Assembly: GCA_963693305.1 (NCBI GenBank)
Contig: OY855908.1
Coordinates: 29,026,305-29,090,304, forward strand
DNA from: Meandrina meandrites
Taxonomy: Eukaryota > Cnidaria > Anthozoa > Scleractinia > Meandrinidae
Length of the DNA stretch: 64,000 nucleotides
Direction: 5' to 3'
Position 1 is the first letter of the stretch. The number at the start of each line of letters is the position of its first letter. Position numbers and translations under genes: made by a program. Shown here piece after piece: positions 1-7,888 of this stretch. The notes beneath the pieces are model-generated. The model was not told where the DNA came from, did no database searches, and worked only from the letters and a program-made list of their open reading frames with translations.

Positions 1-18
1 CATTTATAGGTTCTTGGG

Positions 19-513
19 GTGACCAAAAAAAAGCCCGCCTTCGTTGATGTCCCCTTAACTGATTATGACTTGCAGCGATGGTGCCAATACTTGAAAATCC
101 CCATCAAAGGAATATTTGCGAGAGACGAGATCCACGTGAAAAACCACTCCCCTTGTATAATCAACATGGATGATCTTGGAGGGCCAGGTACCCATTGGGT
201 ATGCTGCTGGGGATCAGCAACTGAGTTGCTACCTGAATACTTTGACTCTTTCGGTTTACCCCCGCCTGCGGAATGGGAAATTGAGTTGATTCTCGAGGGC
301 AAACAGACCTTTCTACGAAATGACAACCAGCTTCAGTGGGAATCCAGTGTGCGCTGCGGCTACTACTGTTTGCTTTTCCTGAATGAACGTAACAAAGGGC
401 GGTCGTTTCGAGATATTTTGAGCATGTTTTCTGAAAATACACACACAAACGAGGCTGTGGTGAAGGATTATTTTACACATAATGTAAGTGGGGTAAACCC
501 CACACCCCAGTGA
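19..513 (+). CDS. Adenain-like virion maturation protease, ATG apparently lost
   Basis: Cysteine protease of the adenovirus endopeptidase family, which cleaves virion precursor proteins during particle maturation. The 164 residues show the family triad in order: His59 in GTHW, Asp76 in YFDSFG and Cys113 in RCGYYC. The length is normal for Polinton proteases and the fold seems complete. No ATG lies in frame upstream: a TAG is at 7-9 and the first possible codon is GTG at 19, about 9 bases after a TTTATAGG box like those before the neighbouring genes. A mutated start codon is the simplest reading. The next in-frame ATG is about 50 codons in and would remove part of the domain. It is followed 20 bases later by the zinc-ribbon gene on the same strand. 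Confidence 0.8.
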   Translation: MTKKKPAFVDVPLTDYDLQRWCQYLKIPIKGIFARDEIHVKNHSPCIINMDDLGGPGTHWVCCWGSATELLPEYFDSFGLPPPAEWEIELILEGKQTFLRNDNQLQWESSVRCGYYCLLFLNERNKGRSFRDILSMFSENTHTNEAVVKDYFTHNVSGVNPTPQ

Positions 514-524
514 ATTTTTGCTAG

Positions 525-533
525 TTATATAGG
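525..533 (+). promoter_or_regulatory. TTATATAGG box abutting the ATG of the small zinc-ribbon gene
   Basis: TTATATAGG lies immediately before the ATG at 534. The same nine bases abut the ATG at 892, and near copies lie before the polymerase and other genes of the block. I infer a viral promoter or initiator; the position is too close to the ATG for an ordinary host TATA box. Confidence 0.55.
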
Positions 534-863
534 ATGGATGTTTACTGTGTGAAAGAAAAGCGCTTCACACCCAATGTGGTGGGAAGTGAAAAAATTACAA
601 CCACAAAAAACAATAGAAGAATGTTGAAAGTAAAATGCGCAAGTTGCGGTATTACCAAGACAAGGTTTTTACCGGTGAACGGTGACAAAAAAGGTGGCGC
701 TTTGTCGTCGAGAAGGGGCCCTTCAACTGTTGATAAAATTGCTTATGTTGCCTCGAACTTTGTGACCCCTGCCCCCAGTTTTACTGCAGCAGCCAAAATA
801 CTCGGAAGCCAAGCTTTGAAAGGGATTACGGACAACGTAAAGTATTTTAGAAAGAGCCGTTAG
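534..863 (+). CDS. Small virion-type protein with zinc-ribbon-like head
   Basis: A 109-residue protein. Its first 45 residues (start MDVYCVKEKRF, then CASCGITKTRF) are almost identical to the head of the next gene and resemble the DUF5679 zinc-ribbon family. Only three of the four expected cysteines are present: the first pair reads CVKE instead of CVKC. The tail is basic and contains GGALSSRRGPS followed by an alanine-rich segment, reminiscent of core or minor capsid proteins of adenovirus-like viruses; this is inference. The start is fixed by the abutting TTATATAGG box. It is probably the product of a tandem duplication with 892-1749. The exact role is not known to me. Confidence 0.65.
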   Translation: MDVYCVKEKRFTPNVVGSEKITTTKNNRRMLKVKCASCGITKTRFLPVNGDKKGGALSSRRGPSTVDKIAYVASNFVTPAPSFTAAAKILGSQALKGITDNVKYFRKSR

Positions 864-882
864 TCAAATGAATTTTCTTTAA

Positions 883-891
883 TTATATAGG
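883..891 (+). promoter_or_regulatory. TTATATAGG box abutting the ATG of the PLA2 gene
   Basis: Identical to the box at 525-533 and again directly joined to the start codon (892). The flanking bases are also alike, as expected if box and zinc-ribbon head were duplicated together. Confidence 0.55.
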
Positions 892-1749
892 ATGGAGGTA
901 TACTGCGTAAAGGAAAAGCGTTTTACACCGAATGTACCGGGAAGTGAAACATTTGCAACCACAAAAAATGGTAGAAGAATGTTGAAAGTAAAATGCGCAA
1001 GTTGTGGCATTACCAAGACACGATTCGTTTCTAATAAAACACAAAGTGGTGGTAATTATGATATGAGAATTTATGCGGGTAATCGAGTAGATGACCCAAC
1101 AAACCCTCTTTACCAACGCGGTGGGGCTTTTGATTTGCATAAAGCTATTGGCAAGCTGCCTAAACCAAAAAAGGGGTGGACACTTCCGGGACACAACTAC
1201 ACAGGACCATACAATCCCCTTGAAAAACAGCTTTCTTACGACCCCAAAACGGGAAAGATTTTGAAGATTTATCAACAACCCACAGGCGCCACGGACGCAG
1301 TTGCAATGCAGCATGATGTTGATTATGCCGTCTGTGCAGGCAAGAAGAATGAAAAAAGTTGCAAACACGCTGCTGACAAAAAAATGGTGAAGGCGCTTGA
1401 CGCTATTCCCAAAAACAAACGGCAATGGGGTCACGCCGCGGCGCGCAACGCAATCAGCTCGAAGCAAAAAGTAGGATTGGGTGTCGGTGAAACGATCAAT
1501 AAAAAGATCGGCGAAAAAATTCCAGGCTTTCAACCGGCTCAAGATGTGGCTGCTGCAATCATGGCTGTCACAGGTGGTGATAAGGATTTGTTTAAAAAGT
1601 ATTGGAGTGGTGACATCGCAAAAGGTGCCTTTAACACAAAAACCGGTCTGTTCAGCAAAAAGTTTTGGACACACCCTAAAAATACAACTGGGCCATGTAA
1701 TCGGGTTGTATATAAAAATGGAAAATGGCATAACCAATATTGCGACTAA
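892..1749 (+). CDS. Zinc-ribbon/phospholipase A2 virion protein
   Basis: A 285-residue protein with two parts. Residues 1-45 are the zinc-ribbon-like head shared with the preceding gene (three of four cysteines). Residues about 95-175 are a parvovirus-type phospholipase A2 domain: a calcium-loop motif near YTGPYNPL, then the catalytic His141-Asp142 pair in QHDVDYAVC and a following cysteine/lysine helix. In parvoviruses and adintoviruses such a domain hydrolyses membrane phospholipid so that particles can leave the endosome. The remaining 110 residues are basic and not recognised. The frame is intact and all catalytic residues are visible, so this is one of the best preserved genes of the block. 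Start chosen at the ATG joined to the TTATATAGG box. Confidence 0.8.
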   Translation: MEVYCVKEKRFTPNVPGSETFATTKNGRRMLKVKCASCGITKTRFVSNKTQSGGNYDMRIYAGNRVDDPTNPLYQRGGAFDLHKAIGKLPKPKKGWTLPGHNYTGPYNPLEKQLSYDPKTGKILKIYQQPTGATDAVAMQHDVDYAVCAGKKNEKSCKHAADKKMVKALDAIPKNKRQWGHAAARNAISSKQKVGLGVGETINKKIGEKIPGFQPAQDVAAAIMAVTGGDKDLFKKYWSGDIAKGAFNTKTGLFSKKFWTHPKNTTGPCNRVVYKNGKWHNQYCD

Positions 1750-1764
1750 AATATTTTTAACACA

Positions 1765-1772
1765 TATATAAG
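1765..1772 (+). promoter_or_regulatory. TATATAAG box just before the hydrophobic gene
   Basis: TATATAAG ends two bases before the ATG at 1775. It is a looser version of the TTATATAGG boxes of this block, in the same position relative to the start. Confidence 0.4.
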
Positions 1773-1774
1773 AA

Positions 1775-2283
1775 ATGGATTCTGCAACAAAATTCCGGCG
1801 GGATGAAATAGAATTGATAAAGAAAAATCTTGAAAAACAGTTGGTGCATTACTACGAAACCTCAGCCAAATTCAAACGGTGGCACACACGTTGCCAAACG
1901 GTATGTGCGTTAACAGGCGGAGTCGCTACCATTCTTACAGGCTCAGGGCTCGCCGCTTCTCTTTCTGTGGTGGGCATTGTTGTTGGTGCCCCTTTAATCG
2001 CAACCGCGACCTTGTTTTCATTGGTGTCAACCTCCTCCATCGTCACCGTCAAATTTTTCCTGCGCAAAGCGAAAAAACACAAACTTTGGCTGAAGCTACG
2101 CTGAGCACGATCAACTCTCTCATATCGACCGCTCTTGAAGATGGTCAAATCTCAGACAGTGAGTACCAAGATATTATCAAAAAGTACAACAGCTTTACTA
2201 CTGCAAAGACAAAACTGCGTTTTTCAAACCACACTGACGGCGGGGTAAAGGTTAACAGAACATCAAAGACAACTTCTGTTTAA
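1775..2283 (+). pseudogene. Hydrophobic virion-type protein, broken by a frameshift
   Basis: Starts with a basic, helix-prone segment (residues 1-40), followed by a long hydrophobic glycine/alanine-rich stretch (about 45-90) that looks like one or two membrane segments. The frame stops at 2104, but a second frame that is open to 2283 carries on with an amphipathic tail of the kind expected in this protein type (about 60 residues, rich in Glu, Lys and Ser). The switch lies near 2070-2100, so one insertion or deletion explains both frames. Similar small hydrophobic proteins are common in Polintons; their role is not settled. The last 21 bases overlap the convergent minus-strand gene. Confidence 0.6.
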
Positions 2284-2769
2284 TGGTGGGGTGTTTGCCT
2301 CCAACCACCATTCGTTGAAACTTTTTTCGGCTTTATTTCTGGTTTGTGCCATCTTCGGCAATCTTTTCGTGAGCTTTCCCAGTATTGCATTTTTCGCCGG
2401 CCAATCAATAGGTGAGACCTTTTGAAAATAGTTGTATAAAAAACAAACATAGTTACACGATCCGGGGTAGCAACTCAGTTGCTGATTCCGCTTGAATTGG
2501 TGAATGACATTACCCAAAAAGGTCAGCCCCATATTGTCACCGACCTGATCTACAGAAATGCCGACTTTTTTTAGTACCGCAAGTAAATACCATAATTTGA
2601 GGTGGTGTCTCATCTCTTCATGGGGCTCATCCGGCAGTGGGGGTTCCCATGAGTAAAAGTCAAGCTCGATTTCCGGTTTGATTTCTTTTATTTTCGCTTC
2701 CTGGTCTTCCAACAACATTTTTTCCAGTTGTTGCCTGTGGGGGTTAGGTCCGCGAAGTTTTGTAGCCAT
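2263..2769 (-). CDS. Orphan viral protein, 168 aa
   Basis: Not recognised. The open frame on the minus strand encodes an acidic first half containing WEPPLPDEP and a second half with tryptophan, cysteine and basic residues. No membrane segment or known motif is visible. I prefer the start at 2769 to the upstream ATG at 2787 because a TATATAC box lies directly before it, matching the layout of the other genes. It is divergent from the integrase gene, with only 28 bases between the two start codons, so the two probably share a promoter region. Confidence 0.6.
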   Translation of the reverse strand: MATKLRGPNPHRQQLEKMLLEDQEAKIKEIKPEIELDFYSWEPPLPDEPHEEMRHHLKLWYLLAVLKKVGISVDQVGDNMGLTFLGNVIHQFKRNQQLSCYPGSCNYVCFLYNYFQKVSPIDWPAKNAILGKLTKRLPKMAQTRNKAEKSFNEWWLEANTPPLNRSCL

Positions 2770-2776
2770 GTATATA
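2770..2776 (-). promoter_or_regulatory. TATATAC box before the orphan gene
   Basis: On the minus strand TATATAC is joined to the ATG at 2769. This supports the inner start codon over the one at 2787. Confidence 0.4.
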
Positions 2777-2797
2777 TGACCGCGCATAATTATTTAA

Positions 2798-3784
2798 ATG
2801 AATAGAAAATTAGAGCGGCATTATTACAGCCCACAGGGTTACTGGAAAGGCATTTCTGCCATTAAAAAATTAGCGGTCGCTGCAAAGGTTCCTGAAGTTG
2901 TTGCCAAAGAATGGTTGTTCAAACAAGCGCTCTGGCAGATTTACCTCCCCGCACCGCGCTACATTCCTCGCCTAAAATTCGATGTCCCTACACCCAACAA
3001 AGTGCATCAGGCAGATCTTCTTTTTCTGCCCCATGACAAAGTGGGCCGTAGCACTTACAAATACGCGCTTACCGTTGTTGATGTTGCCAGCAGATTCAAA
3101 GAAGCTCAGCCTTTAACTTCTAAAAACTCTGATGAGGTTGCCAAAGCTTTTAAGACAATTTATATACGGGGACCTTTGAAATGGCCGCAGATGTTGCAAG
3201 TTGATCCTGGGCGTGAATTTATGGGCGCTGTTACAAAAGAAATGGAAAATCACAAAACTTCTATCAGACGTGGCCACCCTGAAATTCATAGAGACCAAGC
3301 TATTGTTGAACGTTTCAATCGTACCTTGGCTGAGCGTTTGTTTGGCCACCAGTACGCGGTTGAAATGCGTTCGCCTGAGGGTTTGCGGTCTACAGAGTGG
3401 GTGAAAAGGCTCCCCAAAGTTGTTTCTGCTCTGAACAACCAAGTCACTCGATTGATTGGTATGAAACCTGCTGCTGCAATCAAGAAAAAAAATGTTTATG
3501 CAGAACCGTCAACTAAATATTTGAGACCTGTTGGTTTGAACGAAAAAAAGCTCCCATCCATCGCTATGGTTCGGTATTTGTACGAACCTGGTGAGCTTGA
3601 AGGTGGGGCGAAAAGAGCCACTGATCCAATCTGGTCCTTAGATGTCTTTAACCTTGAACGTTCTTTTACCAAACCGAATCAACCTGTTCTCTACTTTTTG
3701 CGCGACGGACCTAAGCGTGGTTTTGTACGTGAAGAACTGCTTGTGGTACCTCCGGATACAGAATTACCTCCAGCTGTGGGGTAA
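2798..3784 (+). CDS. Retroviral-type integrase
   Basis: A 328-residue integrase with an intact DDE core: Asp73 in HQADLLFL, Asp136 in QVDPGREF and Glu171 in AIVERFNR (spacing 62 and 34 residues). Polinton integrases insert the linear viral genome into host DNA with a 6-bp target duplication. The C-terminal third is basic with aromatic residues and probably forms an SH3-like DNA-binding domain; I see no clear chromodomain. The N-terminal region is helical and lacks an obvious HHCC zinc site. The frame is open throughout. Its last 94 bases overlap the 3' end of the polymerase gene on the other strand. The ATG follows TTATTTAA. Confidence 0.85.
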   Translation: MNRKLERHYYSPQGYWKGISAIKKLAVAAKVPEVVAKEWLFKQALWQIYLPAPRYIPRLKFDVPTPNKVHQADLLFLPHDKVGRSTYKYALTVVDVASRFKEAQPLTSKNSDEVAKAFKTIYIRGPLKWPQMLQVDPGREFMGAVTKEMENHKTSIRRGHPEIHRDQAIVERFNRTLAERLFGHQYAVEMRSPEGLRSTEWVKRLPKVVSALNNQVTRLIGMKPAAAIKKKNVYAEPSTKYLRPVGLNEKKLPSIAMVRYLYEPGELEGGAKRATDPIWSLDVFNLERSFTKPNQPVLYFLRDGPKRGFVREELLVVPPDTELPPAVG

Positions 3785-6700
3785 ATGTGATATTCGATAG
3801 GTTCGGTGTGTATCCCATCGGGCAGCACCCAGCGTTTGTCATAATAAGCACTCAGCCCCAGCTTCTCCTGTTCGTAGGTTACTATCTTCCCATCCCGCAT
3901 CCGAAACCCTCTGTTTGTTGCCATATCCTTGTTTCCTTCTAACGCTGCCTTGAAACGATGCCAGTTTATTTCGTTTTGGTTCTTAGACATACCTTTTGTA
4001 CTTAGCTTCTTTTTTATTTCATTTTTATCTGTGAGGTGGTCCGCATAATAACATTTGGAGCAGAGCGCTATCATCCGCTCCCCCTCAAACTCCTGCTTAA
4101 ACAGACCGGGTGTTCTTCCACTCCACTTGTCCCATGCCAACCAATTCTTTTTTTCTTTCTCGAATTCTTCTCTCAGCTCCGGCTTTACGATGTCTTCGAG
4201 CTTTTTTCCTGATATTGCCAAATAGTTGCTGTCCGTGTCCATCTGGATCAGCTCGAAATCCTTTCTGTCAATGTACCTGTCCAGGAAGTCATAATAAAAT
4301 TCCAACATCCTCAGCTTTGCCAGCTGGTATACCGCGATTCCTATCTGAAATGGACGTCTTATTGTGATCCGGGGCTTTCGGCTTTCTAACTCATACGCTG
4401 CTCCTATCTCATCCAGAGTGGTGAAATACGTGCTTCGCATTGCTCTGTCAACTACCTTTTCATCCTTTGTGTATATCACGTTTGTTTGCCGTTCCAAGGC
4501 TTCGATGAGCTTTCCATACCCACTGTTTCCCAACAGTTTAAATATATCCGCCAGCAGTGCTTTGCTTTTTTCTACATCTCCTGTCCGGCAATCCTGGGTA
4601 ATCCAGCTTTTTAATATCGTCGAACCACTCGTATGGGAGCCATGATTTTGTTGTCTCGCAGTCGTAGGCTTTTACCCATTTCTCGTATGAGGTTCCTGGG
4701 CCGAGGTAGTTCATTATGTCTAGAAAACGGAAGCCTGATGTCAGTAAGAACATTATTTTGTTACTGTTCTTCGCCACTCTGACTTTGCTTGCTGTGTCCG
4801 CCAGCTTTTTCACGAAGTGTGCCTTTATTAGATTGAGATCGTATTTCCCCGAGTTGAAACCCAGGACTGGGACCTGATCACACCATTCTTCTATTTTTTT
4901 CTTTTGATCTTTTGGCAGCAGGGTGATGTCTGCTGGCATAAATTCATCTCTTACCTGTTTCCTGATGTTTTTTCCGCGTCTTTCTAACTCTTCTGCGAAC
5001 TTGCGGATCAGCTCTGTGGGATCTTTTTCACATATGTGGGTTGGCTTTCTTTCTAGGGTGTCTCCGATGCTTATCGAGACTGGGACGTGTACGTTTTCGA
5101 TTGTGAGTCTGTCTGTCAGCTCCTTCCGCTGATTTTTGTCGCCGTATGCCTCAAAATCATACAAAATTGCATGCGGGTAACTTTTTGTTTTTGCTTCCGG
5201 TAGTTCTTCTACATATTTGTCTCCGACTTCGCACGCCCAACACTCTATTACTTTGTATCCTTTCTTTCGGAGATATGCCGTTTTCCTCTTTGTTGCTTGA
5301 AAGAGCTCTTCTCTTGTTCTTCCACAATGCTCTATTACTGTGTTACGATCACGGTGACATTTTGGACACCCGTGCCAGTAGCATCCGTGATATTGCAGAA
5401 CTAACTTTTTCTCATGGTTATACCCGTCAACTGGCCTGTTCTCTACCCATCGCTCTCCTCCATGCCCTGACATTGCGTGGGCTATTGGAATTTTCCAGTG
5501 CTTTGCTACGTACTCCAACCACTGTATTGATTCTTTTGATGCTTTATGCCGTGGATAAAATGCTTTCTGGTATGCTGACTGTGGCGCTTCCACCTTTTCT
5601 CCTGGGCAATCTATTACAGTTTCCCCTTGGGCGCATCTTTCTGCATGACGTTGAAGATTACATGCTTTTGTGAATCTTGCGTGGCAATGGTTGCATTCGT
5701 AATTTTTCGCTAACTTTGTTATGTCTTTTATCAAAAATGCGTGCTCCCCGTAAATTCCTATTGTCATGATGTTTTTTAACTTTGGTGACGGATTTCTTGT
5801 CAGATGCCATACTACCTCTTTATCTTCTAAACGCTCTGGTATGTAAACTCTTATTCCGAGCCAATCTGAGAAAGTGGCGCCCTTGTTCAGGTGCATTTCT
5901 ACCTTTTCTATTTCATCTAGTGAGGTTTTTACACAATTGGTCGGTGTTTCGCGGAGCTTGAAGAAACTCTTGGCCAGACTGCGGGCTGCTTCTGTGCTTC
6001 GATCTGGCCTTGCGCCTTTATGCACAGCAATACAGCGCCATAGACACAGGTTATCCCTATACGTGTCTAGGGCAGCCATTGCTTGTTTCCTCCCCGTGTT
6101 TGCTTGTTTACGTAGCCAGTCCGGCAATGGCCCTGTTCCCAACAGCGGTTGGCGGTCAATCACAACTCTTACATCTACTGCGAAGAAGTGGTCGAAAACC
6201 CATTTTGTGTCTGGTCTTTCGATATTGTCCGGTTCTAGACGTGCTGCCTCCTTTTCCCTTATCCAGTTTTCCACGTCTTCCAGTTTTTTCATCCTTGGCG
6301 AGCGTTTTTCAGCTTGGTAGTAGGTTGAAAAGGTGCCGTCTTCAATGTTGCGCAAAGTTGTTGCGTAGACGTAAAATGTGAAAAATGATGTTCTTACTTC
6401 CCTTCTTATTTTTTCCATGAATTTTGCTGTGAGGTCTTTATTCAGCTCTCTTGTGATACGCCATCTCTTGTACCGCCTCCCGCTTTTCTCTTCACCCTCG
6501 AATTCCGTGTCTTCAAACAGATTCATAATCTCATTCTGGTAGGCTGCCACGTTTCTTATGCTATTGGGTTGAATGGGATCAAATTGTCTCAGAAGCTGTC
6601 TTTTGTTCTTATTTCTCGGTGGTGGTATTGGTTTGTAAGGTTTTGGTTTTAATGGGGTTTTTAATTTTTTATTTACACCTTCTGGGATAGGTTCTTCCAG

Positions 6701-6826
6701 CACATTCCTTATTACATTTTGAACTGCGGGCGCATCTTCTGCTATTAATTGTGATAAATATCGCAAATCTTCTGGATCTAGATTTGCAAGCTCTTCTTCC
6801 AAAGATCTGAGGTCTATGCTGTCCAT
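3691..6826 (-). pseudogene. Family B DNA polymerase (protein-primed type), inactivated by internal deletion
   Basis: Replicates the viral genome. Two frames are seen: 6826-4538 and 4533-3691. The first holds a C2H2-like finger near residue 374, the HGCYWHGC endonuclease-like motif near 477, exonuclease motif I (LYDFEAYGD) near 554 and motif II (FNSGKYDL) near 653. The second begins at the B motif (GNSGYGK) and holds the metal-binding MDTDSNY motif. Between them, near 4582-4590, the reading jumps from the end of the exonuclease region straight to just before motif B and shifts frame. The palm region with motif A is therefore missing; by comparison with family length I estimate 250-300 residues lost. 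A TTATATACG box abuts the start codon. The 3' end overlaps the integrase gene. Confidence 0.85.
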
Positions 6827-6835
6827 CGTATATAA
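6827..6835 (-). promoter_or_regulatory. TTATATACG box abutting the polymerase ATG
   Basis: On the minus strand TTATATACG joins the ATG at 6826, one base different from the TTATATAGG of the plus-strand virion genes. An AT-rich tract (6843-6870) lies further upstream. Confidence 0.5.
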
Positions 6836-6924
6836 TGTGGCAAAATATTTTTAATTATTAATTATTAATTGTTGTTAACATGGTGCTGCGTTTCTTTAAA
6901 TGGGAGGTGTTTATGTTTCTTCCA

Positions 6925-7087
6925 AGTAGTAATATCGGAGTCTGACTAAAACTACCGAGCAGCTCCCACATAATTTACCTCTTTCCCTAGTACGAAGGGG
7001 TTCATCCCCGGAGTACTAGTCCCGGAAAGAGGTAAAATTATGTGGGTGCGCCCGAGGTGGTTTTAGTCAGACTCCGATATTACTACT
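6925..7087. repeat. 163-bp near-perfect palindrome, probable terminal hairpin of the viral element
   Basis: The outer 28 bases of both arms match exactly (left starts AGTAGTAATATCGGAG), followed by further pairing of CCCACATAATTT and CCTCTTTCC with their complements, and a small central hairpin around GGGGTTCATCCCC. It lies 98 bases beyond the polymerase start and before the first DDX42 exon. It may be the right end of the viral element, or an unrelated foldback MITE. I see no clear target duplication. Confidence 0.6.
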
Positions 7088-7888
7088 CAGAGTAATATAC
7101 AAAAGCCACGATGCATTCTGGTCTGGATTGGAAAAAAATAAACTGGAAAACCAAAGCATCCCATCATGGGGGGTGCTACTTTCCATTTATCCAAAATGTT
7201 TGGAAATTTCTGTCAGAAGTGAAATGGAAAGGCCGGTTTCGGTTCAGTCAGCTGTAATATTTAGGACCAGTTCTCTCTAATCTGGATGTGGTCCACCATG
7301 ACTGGTCAAACCAGTCAGACTGAAATTGACCCTTCTGTTTTGTCTTCTCACAGATGTAGAGCACTGGGGAAAAGAATGAAAAATGGAAAGGACCATCCCA
7401 CTTGGTTTGCCCAGTTTAATTAGTCAGAGTGTTGTTCCATTTTACAAAAGTCGGTCCCTGTTGGTTTGACTGGTCAGACAGCGAGCAGTTATATCTATAT
7501 AAATATACCTATATTTAGATCTAACAAATATACACACACAAAATTTATTTTTATTAGCACTTTTTTTTCATTTCTGGTTGTGGAAAACAGAGCTTAAACT
7601 AATGTTAGTAATTTGTTAACTTAACAACAAGTCATTCTTTTCAAGTTTCAAACACAGGACTTTAAATATTCTTGAGATTTTGAGATCAGTTATCCGGGAG
7701 GCAGAGATGATTGACATCCATTAAAACTCAAACTTGCGTCAAGAATTTTTGCTCTGAAGGGCGCGTGTGATTGATAATGGCTGTAATCAGACCAGTGTGT
7801 GAGACAACAGACTGAGGTTTTTCTTTTTATGCACCTACAAAATGCTGCATTCTATCAACAACTGTTACCTCATTTGTCACTGCATTAC
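7088..7888. other. DDX42 intron sequence
   Basis: No gene seen. It holds several copies of a GACTGGTCA-like word and a short CAAACCAGTCAG inverted pair near 7295-7320. The next DDX42 exon was looked for on the minus strand here and not found, so it must lie left of the viral block. Confidence 0.4.

Larger units (their letters stand above)
1..7087. mobile_element. Endogenous Maverick/Polinton-like (adintovirus-like) element, right-hand part
   Basis: A compact block of seven closely spaced intronless genes contrasts with the spliced host genes to the right. Seen in the sequence: an adenain-like cysteine protease, a parvovirus-type phospholipase A2, a DDE integrase of retroviral type and a family B DNA polymerase. 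That combination is characteristic of Polintons/adintoviruses. Capsid and packaging ATPase genes are not seen and would lie left of position 1. The right limit is not certain; I take the palindrome ending at 7087 as the likely end. Broken genes (protease start, frameshift in the hydrophobic gene, deletion in the polymerase) show that the copy is decaying. It appears to lie in an intron of DDX42, whose exons begin again at 7889. Confidence 0.85.

Noticed and set aside
883..1737. 284-codon open frame on the minus strand
   Set aside because: Exactly opposite the PLA2 gene. The translation has no motif, while the plus strand shows catalytic residues and a start box.
5146..5673. 175-codon plus-strand frame
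   Set aside because: Mirror of the polymerase finger and endonuclease-like region on the minus strand; no family features.
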